Position numbers and translations under genes: made by a program. From Streptomycetaceae bacterium (GTDB taxonomy: Bacteria > Actinomycetota > Actinomycetes > Nanopelagicales > Nanopelagicaceae), in NCBI GenBank assembly GCA_027488165.1, contig JAIYCF010000036.1:1-19709 (forward strand): a DNA stretch of 19,709 nt. The letters are read 5' to 3'. Under the pieces are notes generated by a model that saw nothing but the letters and a program-made list of their open reading frames with translations, was not told where the DNA came from and searched no databases. This document shows positions 7,266 to 14,884 of the stretch, piece after piece; position 1 is the stretch's first letter; the number at the start of each line of letters is the position of its first letter.

Positions 7266-8105
7266 CTAATCGCCGATTAAGCCTGAGATGTAGCGCTCTG
7301 CGTCGAATGCGGCGAAATCTGACTCGCCTTCACCTGTGCCCACAAATTTGATTGGGATATCGAGAGCGCTTTCAATGGCTAGGGCTACTCCCCCGCGGGC
7401 GCTGCCATCTAATTTGGTAACTATCAAACCGGTTACCTCAACTGCTTCAGTAAAAATCTTTGCTTGGGTTATTCCATTTTGACCAGTTGTTGCATCGATT
7501 ACCAATAGAACCTCGGAGACAGGCAGCGATTTTTCAATTACACGTTTCACCTTGCCAAGTTCGGCCATTAGATCGTTCTTGTTATGAAGTCGGCCAGCGG
7601 TATCGACTAATAAATAGTTAACGCTCTGTTCGCCAGCGCGGGCTGCTGCATCAAAGACAACGGATGCTGGTTCAGCTCCATCTTTACCGGCAATTACTTC
7701 AACTCCGATACGCGCACCCCAGGTTTGCAACTGTTCAACTGCTGCAGCGCGAAAGGTATCTGCCGCTGCCAGTATCACTGAAAAACCAGATCCCTTTAGC
7801 GAGGATGCCAACTTGGCTACTGAAGTTGTCTTGCCAGTGCCATTGACCCCAACAACAAGCAACGCTGATGTGGAAGCAACTTTATTTAGTGTGCGAGATT
7901 TACTAGAAAGCTTGGAGTTAAGAATCTGCGTCAGTGAAGCGAGAGCATCATCGCCCTTAATTGATTTTGCATCTTTGATAATTGCCGATGTCAGAGATGG
8001 TCCAAGATCTGCGGCAAGTAGTTCTGCCTCAAGTTCTTGCCAATCAAGTGGGTCGGCAGTTGATACACCTTTTATCTTCGAGATAAATTTGCTGAAAATA
8101 CCCAT
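7266..8105 (-). CDS. ftsY: Signal recognition particle receptor FtsY
   Basis: A 279-residue SRP receptor GTPase, partner of Ffh in membrane-protein targeting. The NG core is complete: GVNGTGKTT at 86-94, DTAGR at 168-172 and TKLDGSARGG from 230. There is no acidic A domain and no transmembrane segment: the protein starts with a short amphipathic stretch MGIFSKFISKIKG that could itself dip into the membrane. Its length is well below the roughly 420 residues of the mycobacterial protein. It follows smc by 13 bases, as in many actinobacteria, and is the last gene of that run; the 153 bases after it are the amtB leader. Confidence 0.95.
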   Translation of the reverse strand: MGIFSKFISKIKGVSTADPLDWQELEAELLAADLGPSLTSAIIKDAKSIKGDDALASLTQILNSKLSSKSRTLNKVASTSALLVVGVNGTGKTTSVAKLASSLKGSGFSVILAAADTFRAAAVEQLQTWGARIGVEVIAGKDGAEPASVVFDAAARAGEQSVNYLLVDTAGRLHNKNDLMAELGKVKRVIEKSLPVSEVLLVIDATTGQNGITQAKIFTEAVEVTGLIVTKLDGSARGGVALAIESALDIPIKFVGTGEGESDFAAFDAERYISGLIGD

Positions 8106-8118
8106 TGCTTAGAAAACC

Positions 8119-11100
8119 TTAAGCGGTATCAGATTCGCGCAGGCGTTGTGAGATAACTTCAGTTACGCCATCACCGCGCATAGTTACTCCATAAAGAGCA
8201 TCTGCAATTTCCATGGTGCGCTTCTGGTGAGTGATGATAATCAACTGTGAACTCTCTCGAAGTTCTTCGAGAATTACGAGCAAACGGCCCAGGTTCACAT
8301 CATCGAGCGCTGCTTCAACTTCGTCGAGTACATAGAACGGGCTTGGGCGAGATTTAAAGATCGCAACCAACATAGCTACTGCAGTAAGTGATTTTTCACC
8401 GCCTGAGAGAAGAGACAAACGCTTGATGCGCTTTCCTGGTGGACGCGCTTCTACATCAACGCCGGTATTTAGAAGATCATCAGGATTTGTAAGAATTAGG
8501 CGACCATCTCCACCAGGGAATAAGCGGGCAAAGATATCTTCAAAGTGTTTAGCGGTTTCTTCGTAGGCTTCCATGAAGATCTGCTGCACGCGATCATCGA
8601 CTTCTTTAATAATGTCCAAGAGATCTTTCTTGGTGCGCTTTAGATCTTCCAACTGTTCAGCCAAGAACTTCAAGCGCTCTTCAAGAGCGTTGTACTCTTC
8701 AAGAGCTAGTGGGTTAATTTTTCCAAGCAGGGTTAGTGATCGCTCTGTTGCGGCAAGGCGTTTTTCTTGCTGGTCGCGGCGATAAGGGATCAATTCGGTC
8801 GCAACAATTTCGCCTGTTTCAGTCTCGATAAATGTTGGTACATCGTTCTGGGGACCGTACTCATTTACGAGCGTGGTCATATCTACACCGAGCTCTTCAA
8901 CTGCCTTCGTTTCAAGTTGCTCGATACGCATGCGTTGCTCAGCACGTGCAATCTCATCCTTATGTACTGATGAAGTTAGTTGCTCTAGTTCTGCTGCTAA
9001 TTCGCGACCACGTGATCGCACAGTGAGTGTTTCACCTTCACGATCAGAACGAGATGCTTCGAGGCGGGCGCGCTCTGTTGCCGCCTTTGCGATAGAGCGT
9101 TCAATATGAATTAACGCTTCGTAAGCCGCTTCAGCAATTGCAGCAGAGATAAGCGCGCCCCGTGCACGCGCTCCTCGTCGAGATACCGCACGTTCCGATG
9201 CTTCGCGCTCGGCGTTTGCAGAATCTTCAAGGGCTTTGGCGCGTGCAGCAATTGAGTCAACGCGCTCTTCGCTAGTACGAACGGCAAGACGTGCTTCAAC
9301 TTCGGCAGTACGCGCGAGAGAGACTTCATTGCGTAAGTTTTCAGCCGCGCTGTGATCAGGTTCGCCGATTTCGCCGCGCTGCTGCAATTGTGCGGATGCG
9401 ATAGCTAGTTCATTCTCATCGCGTCCCTTGGCAGAGTTAGCCTCTGCAATTGCTGTATTCAAGCGCTCAACCTCAGCAGATGCTGACTTCATATTCTGGC
9501 CCGCAACAGCTAGTTGCTCAGTGAAGGCAGAAATTCGGGCATCAGATTCATTTAACTTAGAAAGCGCAATATCGAATGTGCTCTGCTTGCTGTCTACATC
9601 GCCTTGCGCGGTTGAAATCTCAAATTTAATGCGATCGCAGTTATGGGTAATGGTCTCGAGCTTGGCCTGCAACTCTTGAACAAGGGCGTTTATCTCAATT
9701 AGAGAAGTAGATGAAGCAGATCCACCTCTTGCACGCTTTGCGGTGATTACATCTCCATCGCGTGTAACAACCGTTACGCCCGGATGAGAGCGAATAATCC
9801 CTTCAGCCTCACGAGCGTTATCTGCTACTACGGTGTTGGCAAGGAGCGAAGCCAAGAGATCAGAAATTTCAGAGGAACGAACATGCGAAGTTAAAGCGGT
9901 TAGTCCAACAGGGACTGAGGTTGAATTATGAGAACCTGGTTCATATACAAGCACATCTGCCTGGCCCAAATTCTCAGAACGCATAGTTGTAAGTGCGCTG
10001 ATGGCGGAATTTAAATCACGTACAACAATCGCATCAGAGAGCGTGCCTAGTGCAGCAGCTGTTGCAGATTCCCATCCGGAATCAATTTGAACAAGGGAGG
10101 CAATGCTTCCGAGAATTGTTAAGCCGCGAGAATCGCGTACTAGCGCTGCTCCGCCATCACGTGATTGCGAAGTTAGCAACATCGCTTCTAGCTTTGATTC
10201 CGTTGCATTTCGCTCACGATCGGCAGCGCGTTCTGCTTCAATAAGTGAATTGAGTTGCGCCTTAGCGCCATCTAAAGATCGTTTAGCAACTTCAAATTCA
10301 GAATCGAGGCCAAGCTCTCCGGCATCTGCCCCTGCGATATCCATCTCGAGCGTTGAGTACTGGCGTTGTGCGCTCTCAGCACGAGACTGCGCTTCGTCGC
10401 GCGCTTTAACTAGACGAGCAATTTCTTCGGCGATCGCTTCTAGTCGAGCGGCAAGTGATTTGATGTGGCCTTCTTGGCGTGCGGTGCCTTCGCGTTGATC
10501 TGCGATGGCGCGCATCGCTGCTGCGATTTTATCTTCTTCAACTTTTAATGATTGTTCAGAGCTGGCAAGTTTCGAAGTTGTCGCTTGCAAATGTGCCTGC
10601 GCAGCTTGTACTTCGCTGCGTAGTTGCGCTTCTTGCTGGCGCAGCGCCAGCGCTTCTTGATCAAGAGCTTCTGGATCTCGACCAGCACTGCGCGCTTCTT
10701 CAGCCTCTTCTGCTAAGAAACGTGAACGCTCTTGGGCAAGTGATTGGGTTCCACGAAACTTCTCGCGAAGCGCGCTTAGTGCGTAGAAATTTTCTTGCGC
10801 AGCAATTAGAAGGGGGCTCTCAAATGCAGCCTGCGCATCGAGTGATTCTTCGCGTGATCTGACTTTCTCTAACTCTTCTTCAACGAGTGAACGTCGCTCA
10901 CGAAGTGCCGTCTCGTCGGCAACTTCCGCATCTAGAGTTTTCGAGAGTGAAATGAAATCATCTGCGAGCAGACGCAACTTGGCATCGCGCAGATCTGCCT
11001 GAATTGTTGCCGCCTTCTTGGCTACTTCTGCTTGCTTACCAAGTGGTCGTAGTTGGCGGCGAAGTTCGACTGTTAAATCCTGAACACGAGCTAAGTTAGC

Positions 11101-11655
11101 CTGCATTGAATCTAACTTGCGTATCGCTTTCTCTTTACGTTTGCGGTGCTTCAGTACGCCGGCGGCTTCCTCAATAAAGCCACGACGTTCTTCGGGGGTA
11201 GCCATCAAAATTGCATCTAGCTGGCCCTGTCCAACGATGACGTGCATTTCGCGACCGATACCTGAATCGCTTAGCAACTCTTGGATATCTAATAAACGTG
11301 ATGCTTCACCATTTATTTGGTATTCGCTCTGTCCGTTACGGAAGAGAATGCGAGAAATAGTTACTTCGGTGTAATCAATTGGTAGCGCGCCATCGGTGTT
11401 ATCGATGGTTAGCGAAACTTCTGCGCGCCCAAGTGGTGCGCGACCACTTGTTCCAGCAAAGATGACGTCTTCCATCTTGCCGCCGCGAAGTGACTTCGCA
11501 CCTTGCTCACCCATAACCCAAGTAAGGGCATCTACAACGTTTGATTTTCCAGAGCCGTTAGGGCCGACGACGCAGGTGATGCCCGGTTCCAGGCGAAGCG
11601 TCGTTGCCGACGCGAAGGATTTAAATCCTTTAAGCGTCATACTCTTTAAATACAC
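8119..11655 (-). CDS. smc: Chromosome segregation protein SMC
   Basis: A 1178-residue structural-maintenance-of-chromosomes ATPase that, with ScpA and ScpB, compacts and separates sister chromosomes. Walker A is GPNGSGKS at 31-38. Two long coiled coils flank a hinge around residues 500-660 (SRGLTILGSIASLVQIDSGW and following). The C-terminal head carries the ABC signature LSGGEKSLTA at 1083 and Walker B with the catalytic glutamate in VLDEVEAALDD near 1111. The start is GTG at 11653-11655, because the family N-terminus (YLKSMTLKGFKSFA) follows directly. The ribosome site GGTAGG is weak and lies in a possible stem. It is co-directional with rnc and ftsY. Confidence 0.97.
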   Translation of the reverse strand: MYLKSMTLKGFKSFASATTLRLEPGITCVVGPNGSGKSNVVDALTWVMGEQGAKSLRGGKMEDVIFAGTSGRAPLGRAEVSLTIDNTDGALPIDYTEVTISRILFRNGQSEYQINGEASRLLDIQELLSDSGIGREMHVIVGQGQLDAILMATPEERRGFIEEAAGVLKHRKRKEKAIRKLDSMQANLARVQDLTVELRRQLRPLGKQAEVAKKAATIQADLRDAKLRLLADDFISLSKTLDAEVADETALRERRSLVEEELEKVRSREESLDAQAAFESPLLIAAQENFYALSALREKFRGTQSLAQERSRFLAEEAEEARSAGRDPEALDQEALALRQQEAQLRSEVQAAQAHLQATTSKLASSEQSLKVEEDKIAAAMRAIADQREGTARQEGHIKSLAARLEAIAEEIARLVKARDEAQSRAESAQRQYSTLEMDIAGADAGELGLDSEFEVAKRSLDGAKAQLNSLIEAERAADRERNATESKLEAMLLTSQSRDGGAALVRDSRGLTILGSIASLVQIDSGWESATAAALGTLSDAIVVRDLNSAISALTTMRSENLGQADVLVYEPGSHNSTSVPVGLTALTSHVRSSEISDLLASLLANTVVADNAREAEGIIRSHPGVTVVTRDGDVITAKRARGGSASSTSLIEINALVQELQAKLETITHNCDRIKFEISTAQGDVDSKQSTFDIALSKLNESDARISAFTEQLAVAGQNMKSASAEVERLNTAIAEANSAKGRDENELAIASAQLQQRGEIGEPDHSAAENLRNEVSLARTAEVEARLAVRTSEERVDSIAARAKALEDSANAEREASERAVSRRGARARGALISAAIAEAAYEALIHIERSIAKAATERARLEASRSDREGETLTVRSRGRELAAELEQLTSSVHKDEIARAEQRMRIEQLETKAVEELGVDMTTLVNEYGPQNDVPTFIETETGEIVATELIPYRRDQQEKRLAATERSLTLLGKINPLALEEYNALEERLKFLAEQLEDLKRTKKDLLDIIKEVDDRVQQIFMEAYEETAKHFEDIFARLFPGGDGRLILTNPDDLLNTGVDVEARPPGKRIKRLSLLSGGEKSLTAVAMLVAIFKSRPSPFYVLDEVEAALDDVNLGRLLVILEELRESSQLIIITHQKRTMEIADALYGVTMRGDGVTEVISQRLRESDTA

Positions 11656-11683
11656 GGCGTAAACCTACCGTTTAGGTGGCGCC
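11656..11683 (-). other. Nested hairpin covering the smc ribosome-binding site
   Basis: In the minus-strand message GGCG (11680-11683 side) can pair with CGCC immediately before the GTG start, and inside it ACCTA pairs with TAGGT around a five-base loop. The inner 3' arm contains the only Shine-Dalgarno-like bases (GGTAGG). If it forms, it would limit smc translation. The structure is read by eye; its stability was not computed. Confidence 0.35.
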
Positions 11684-11709
11684 TTTATGTACGAGACGCG
11701 AGTGAAGTA

Positions 11710-12387
11710 CTACTTGAGGGTTGCGAGAATTTCGTAGGCAGAACGCGCCGCTGATTGCTCTGCTTCGCGTTTGCTCTTACCGATACCTTGCGCAACTGCT
11801 TCACCAGAGACCATTGCGACAGCGGTGAAACTCTTATCGTGGTCAGGGCCTTCTTCAGTTACTAAATATTCGAGGGTGCCTTTTCCAAGTGATGAAACTA
11901 ATTCTTGGAGCGCGGTCTTGCCATCTAGCCCAGCGCCCTTTGCCATGGCGCTTTCCAGGGTCTCATTAATTAGTGTGCGAACTACGGAAGTAGTTGTTGC
12001 AAATCCACACTCAAGATAAATGGCGCCGATTAAGGCTTCGAGAGCATCGGCGAGAAGTGAGTTTTTATCTCGCCCGCCGGTGACTTCTTCGCCTTTTCCG
12101 AGGCGAATGTATTTTCCAAGTTCGAGTGTGCGCGCGATATCTGCGAGCGCCCGCATATTTACAATTCCTGATCGCAGCGGAGATAAACGTGATTCATCTA
12201 AATCTGGATAGCGGAGATAAAGCTCTTCAGTAACAATTAAACCCAATACTGAATCACCTAAAAATTCTAAACGTTCATTTGTTTCTTTAGCACCGGACTC
12301 ATATGCAAATGAGCGGTGGGTAAAAGCTAACTCGAGCAATTCGGGCTTTAACGAGATCCCGAGTTGCGCAGTTAAAGAAGAGAACAG
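11710..12387 (-). CDS. rnc: Ribonuclease III
   Basis: A double-strand RNA endonuclease that matures rRNA and turns over structured messages. Numbered from my start, the signature ERLEFLGDS is at residues 38-46 with the metal ligands Glu41 and Asp45, and DALEALIGAIYLE supplies the second acidic cluster. The dsRNA-binding domain spans about the last 70 residues (from GKTALQELV to the C-terminus). I chose the CTG at 12385-12387: it lies one base after the rpmF stop, has GAGGT five bases upstream, and gives 225 residues with an N-terminus like the mycobacterial protein. The next upstream option, TTG at 12481-12483, would lie deep inside rpmF and add a His/Gln/Ser-rich stretch unlike the family. 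The function is sure; the start is not. Confidence 0.93.
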   Translation of the reverse strand: MFSSLTAQLGISLKPELLELAFTHRSFAYESGAKETNERLEFLGDSVLGLIVTEELYLRYPDLDESRLSPLRSGIVNMRALADIARTLELGKYIRLGKGEEVTGGRDKNSLLADALEALIGAIYLECGFATTTSVVRTLINETLESAMAKGAGLDGKTALQELVSSLGKGTLEYLVTEEGPDHDKSFTAVAMVSGEAVAQGIGKSKREAEQSAARSAYEILATLK

Positions 12388-12388
12388 A

Positions 12389-12562
12389 TCAGACCTCGAG
12401 AACCTGGCGGCGGTTATATGTTCCGCAGGTTGGGCATGCTGTGTGTGTGAGCTTTGGCTGCTGGCACTGTGGGCATGCTGCAAGTGATGCTGCAGTTGTC
12501 TTCCACATTGAGCGGCGTGAGCGAGTCTTCGAACGAGACATCTTTCGCTTTGGAACTGGCAC
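12389..12562 (-). CDS. rpmF: 50S ribosomal protein L32
   Basis: A 57-residue bL32. It begins MPVPKRKMSRSKTRSRRSMW, the usual start, and has two CxxC pairs, C30/C33 and C43/C46, that form the zinc-binding C+ type. The start is GTG at 12560-12562 with AAGGA eight bases upstream. It stands between the DUF177 gene and rnc, the near-universal arrangement for yceD-rpmF. The stop (12389-12391) is almost contiguous with the inferred rnc start, so translation is likely coupled. Confidence 0.95.
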   Translation of the reverse strand: MPVPKRKMSRSKTRSRRSMWKTTAASLAACPQCQQPKLTHTACPTCGTYNRRQVLEV

Positions 12563-12572
12563 GGTAATCGTC

Positions 12573-12635
12573 CTTAATCTCTGTTAGCTAAATCTGTTAA
12601 TTTGAAAGGTCTAAATCTTTAGAGGATCTAAATCT
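12573..12635. repeat. Repeated CTAAATCT units before rpmF
   Basis: In the 92 bases between the DUF177 stop and rpmF the octamer CTAAATCT occurs at 12588-12595, 12611-12618 and 12628-12635, with a variant CTTAATCT at 12573-12580. Around the middle copy TCTAAA-TC-TTTAGA is a 6-bp inverted repeat (12610-12623). Such clustering in a spacer next to a ribosomal protein gene could be an operator or a leader RNA element; nothing known was recognised. Confidence 0.35.
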
Positions 12636-12654
12636 GCTAGGGCGTAAGTATCCC

Positions 12655-13257
12655 TTATTCATCCGTTTTCTTAAAATCCAGCCCAGCCAAGCCCGCCCAG
12701 CGAGCGTCAATCGCCTCGTGCTGGTGGTCTTCCGGCAGATCCGCCCACTTTTGACCGCAATCAGGACAGAGCCCAAGGCAATCTTCAGAGCAGAGCGGGT
12801 TGATCGGCAGATCCAGGACAACGGCATCTCGAATAGGTGGTTCAAGGTCCATCACATTTCCATCCATCCAAAGCTCATCATCTTCTTCCAGATCTACGTC
12901 ATCATCGGATGCGCGCTTGGACTTCTTTCCTTTCTTGCCAGAATCTTTACTTGGCTCATAGCGATAAAGTTCTTGAATCTTTCGTTCAACGGTAATTTCA
13001 ACTGGATCAAGGCAGCGAATGCATTCGCCCTTTGCAATTGCAAATAGATCTGCGCTGAGCAGAACGCCTTCAGTAACTGATTCCAGGCGAAGATCTAGCT
13101 CAATCACATCACCTGCCGGCACGCTCACCAGCGGAACGCCAATTGGCTCCAAAATTTCTAGATCTAGCTGGTATTCCTTCATCTCCCCAGCACGACGCGG
13201 GAGTTCATGGGTATTGAATTCAAAGACCTGTGAGGCTTTTGACGAGGGTAGTGACAT
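12655..13257 (-). CDS. DUF177 / YceD family protein
   Basis: A 200-residue protein of the YceD (DUF177) family, which is linked to rpmF in most bacteria and in plants is needed for 23S rRNA accumulation; a role in large-subunit assembly is likely but not proven here. Conserved cysteines are visible at C79 and C82 (GECIRC) and again at C156, C160, C164 and C167 (LCSEDCLGLCPDCG), suggesting a metal site. Residues about 104-128 form a charged insert, first basic then acidic. The protein is followed by rpmF after 92 bases and preceded by the SepIVA-like gene, matching Rv2926c in Mycobacterium tuberculosis. The start could also lie at the internal methionine 26, but the first ATG has GAAGAG upstream. 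Confidence 0.9.
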   Translation of the reverse strand: MSLPSSKASQVFEFNTHELPRRAGEMKEYQLDLEILEPIGVPLVSVPAGDVIELDLRLESVTEGVLLSADLFAIAKGECIRCLDPVEITVERKIQELYRYEPSKDSGKKGKKSKRASDDDVDLEEDDELWMDGNVMDLEPPIRDAVVLDLPINPLCSEDCLGLCPDCGQKWADLPEDHQHEAIDARWAGLAGLDFKKTDE

Positions 13258-13291
13258 GGCTATTTTCTCTTCGCTACTAAGTAGTGGCTAA

Positions 13292-13774
13292 TTACTTGTC
13301 GTCAGCTAATTGAGATAAAACATCTTTATCGTTTGCGCCATCTAGACGATCACGACCACGCGCTACTGCATCAAGTGTTTTATTAAGAATAACTTCTAGC
13401 GTGGCAAGTCGACCATCAATGTAGCTTTCAACTTCCGCACGCTCGTCAGCGGCAAGCGCGCGAGCATCGTCAAGTATTCGCTGTGCTTCATCTCGCGCTG
13501 CCTGAACGATTGCTGTCTGTTCGATCATGCGAGAAACTTCTTCGCGCGCAGTGGCGATCATTTGCTCAGCTGAAGATCGACCTTCTTCAACTAAGTTATC
13601 GCGTTGTGCCAAAATTCCTTCGGCAGCAGATAAATCTTGAGGTAAAGCAATTCTGGCGCCTTCTAGGATTTCTAAAATTTCGCCACGATGTACAACGCAG
13701 GAAGCTGAAAGTGGAACTCCGCGAGCCTCTTCAATCAGAGTAATTGCGGTGCTGAGTTTTTCAATCGAGTCCAT
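13292..13774 (-). CDS. SepIVA/DivIVA-like coiled-coil protein
   Basis: A 160-residue protein whose central two thirds (about 68-150) read as one continuous alpha-helical coiled coil rich in Ala, Glu, Arg and Asp. The first 65 residues resemble the N-terminal DivIVA-type module (RGEILEILEGARIALP). Position between coaD and the DUF177-rpmF-rnc set matches Rv2927c (SepIVA), which in mycobacteria localises to the septum and subpolar zone and is needed for division. It is shorter than the mycobacterial form. It starts two bases after the coaD stop, with AGGGAAG upstream overlapping the coaD end. The assignment rests on context and composition more than on motifs, so no gene symbol is given. Confidence 0.7.
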   Translation of the reverse strand: MDSIEKLSTAITLIEEARGVPLSASCVVHRGEILEILEGARIALPQDLSAAEGILAQRDNLVEEGRSSAEQMIATAREEVSRMIEQTAIVQAARDEAQRILDDARALAADERAEVESYIDGRLATLEVILNKTLDAVARGRDRLDGANDKDVLSQLADDK

Positions 13775-13776
13775 AT

Positions 13777-14256
13777 TTACTTCCCTGCTACTCGTGCTTT
13801 AAGTGCATCATTTACGACGCCTGGAACCATAGAGGATACATCTCCACCGAAATGAGCGAGCTCTTTAACGATCGAAGAAGATAGAAATGAGTGTGTTGGA
13901 GCGGTCGCCATAAACATAGTTTCGACTCCAGATCCTTGGAGATTTACCTGCGCCATCTGGAGCTCATAATCAAAGTCGGTAACCGCTCGCAAACCTTTAA
14001 CGATCGCTTGAATGGAATTATCCTTGCAGTAATCAACTAGCAAACCATGCCAAGAATCAACCTTGACGTTCTTAAACTGTGAAGTCGTCTTACGAATCAT
14101 CTCCATGCGCTCATCAACAGAAAAGAGTGATGCCTTAGTGCGATTCTCCAAAACAGCCACGATGACTTCATCAAATTGGCTGCTCGCGCGCTCGATGATG
14201 TCGAGATGGCCAAAGGTGATTGGATCAAATGATCCTGGGCAAACGGCGCGCTTCAT
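13777..14256 (-). CDS. coaD: Pantetheine-phosphate adenylyltransferase
   Basis: A 159-residue enzyme that joins ATP and 4'-phosphopantetheine to make dephospho-CoA, the fourth step of coenzyme A synthesis, in the cytoplasm. The nucleotidyltransferase signature is GSFDPITFGH, with the T/HxGH site at T14-H17, and the SSSIVKE run matches the ISSTxxKE motif. Further conserved elements include VKGLRAVTDFDYELQMAQ. Length is exactly that of the family. It lies 45 bases after rsmD, the usual rsmD-coaD pair, and two bases before the SepIVA-like gene. No clear ribosome-binding site precedes the ATG. Confidence 0.97.
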   Translation of the reverse strand: MKRAVCPGSFDPITFGHLDIIERASSQFDEVIVAVLENRTKASLFSVDERMEMIRKTTSQFKNVKVDSWHGLLVDYCKDNSIQAIVKGLRAVTDFDYELQMAQVNLQGSGVETMFMATAPTHSFLSSSIVKELAHFGGDVSSMVPGVVNDALKARVAGK

Positions 14257-14301
14257 GGAGTAAACGCTAGCAACGATCAGCGTGGTTATCCATTTTCAGG
14301 C

Positions 14302-14874
14302 TCAAAGCTCGGCTGGAACCCCATAGAAAATGGTCGCTTGGCCATAGTTCTTTTCGCGCAACTGTTGATATCCATCAGGCCAAGAAATCTCCTTGACTCT
14401 GGAGTTTCTCTCAACTGCAATCAAAGCTTGCGGATGAAGAAAACCGCCCTCGCGCAATTGAATTAAATTCTCTACTACATCTAAATCTTCCACGTCATAC
14501 GGTGGATCGATGTAAATGAAGTGATATTGAACTGTTGCGCGATTCTGCAAAAAACGGTGAACGCTCATGCCAAAGAGATGAAAACTGCCCGGACACTGTG
14601 CGCTCTTGATGCTCTCGAAGTTTGCGGCTATCGACTTCTGAGCATGCTCATCTTTTTCCACGGCATGGACAATCTCTGCGCCTCGGGAAAGTGATTCAAG
14701 TGCAATAGCACCGGTGCCGGAATACAAATCTAAAATATGAAGCCCTGCAAAGTCACCAAATTCAGAGGTTAAAGTAGAGAAGAGCGCTTCCCGGGCGCGA
14801 TCAGAAGTTGGTCGGGTGGCACCGGCAACGGCGGCGATATTTCGCCCCTTCGCTAGCCCCGCGATGATTCGCAT
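14302..14874 (-). CDS. rsmD: 16S rRNA (guanine-966-N2)-methyltransferase
   Basis: A 190-residue class I methyltransferase acting on G966 of 16S rRNA. The start MRIIAGLAKGR and the following RPTSDRAREALFSTL are typical of RsmD. The S-adenosylmethionine site is LDLYSGTGAIALE at 48-60 and the catalytic DPPY is at 123-126. It follows recG by ten bases, and AGGGA overlapping the recG stop serves as its ribosome site. Together with coaD it forms the common rsmD-coaD pair. Confidence 0.96.
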   Translation of the reverse strand: MRIIAGLAKGRNIAAVAGATRPTSDRAREALFSTLTSEFGDFAGLHILDLYSGTGAIALESLSRGAEIVHAVEKDEHAQKSIAANFESIKSAQCPGSFHLFGMSVHRFLQNRATVQYHFIYIDPPYDVEDLDVVENLIQLREGGFLHPQALIAVERNSRVKEISWPDGYQQLREKNYGQATIFYGVPAEL

Positions 14875-14884
14875 TTATCTATCC

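Noticed and set aside
10103..10498. Open frame of 131 codons on the plus strand opposite smc
   Set aside because: It lies wholly within smc, whose protein sequence is clearly conserved. The shadow product is Ser/Arg/Ala-rich, as expected from reading coiled-coil codons in reverse. The other plus-strand frames opposite glnD, smc, recG and rnc were dropped for the same reason.
12388..12483. Longer RNase III N-terminus from TTG at 12483
   Set aside because: It would overlap rpmF by 95 bases and adds a His/Gln/Ser-rich segment that mirrors the zinc-finger codons of rpmF in another frame; no such extension is known in the family.
12597..12845. 82-codon minus-strand frame overlapping the DUF177 gene end
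   Set aside because: It overlaps the cysteine-rich conserved end of the DUF177 protein, and its product is a basic, low-information sequence.
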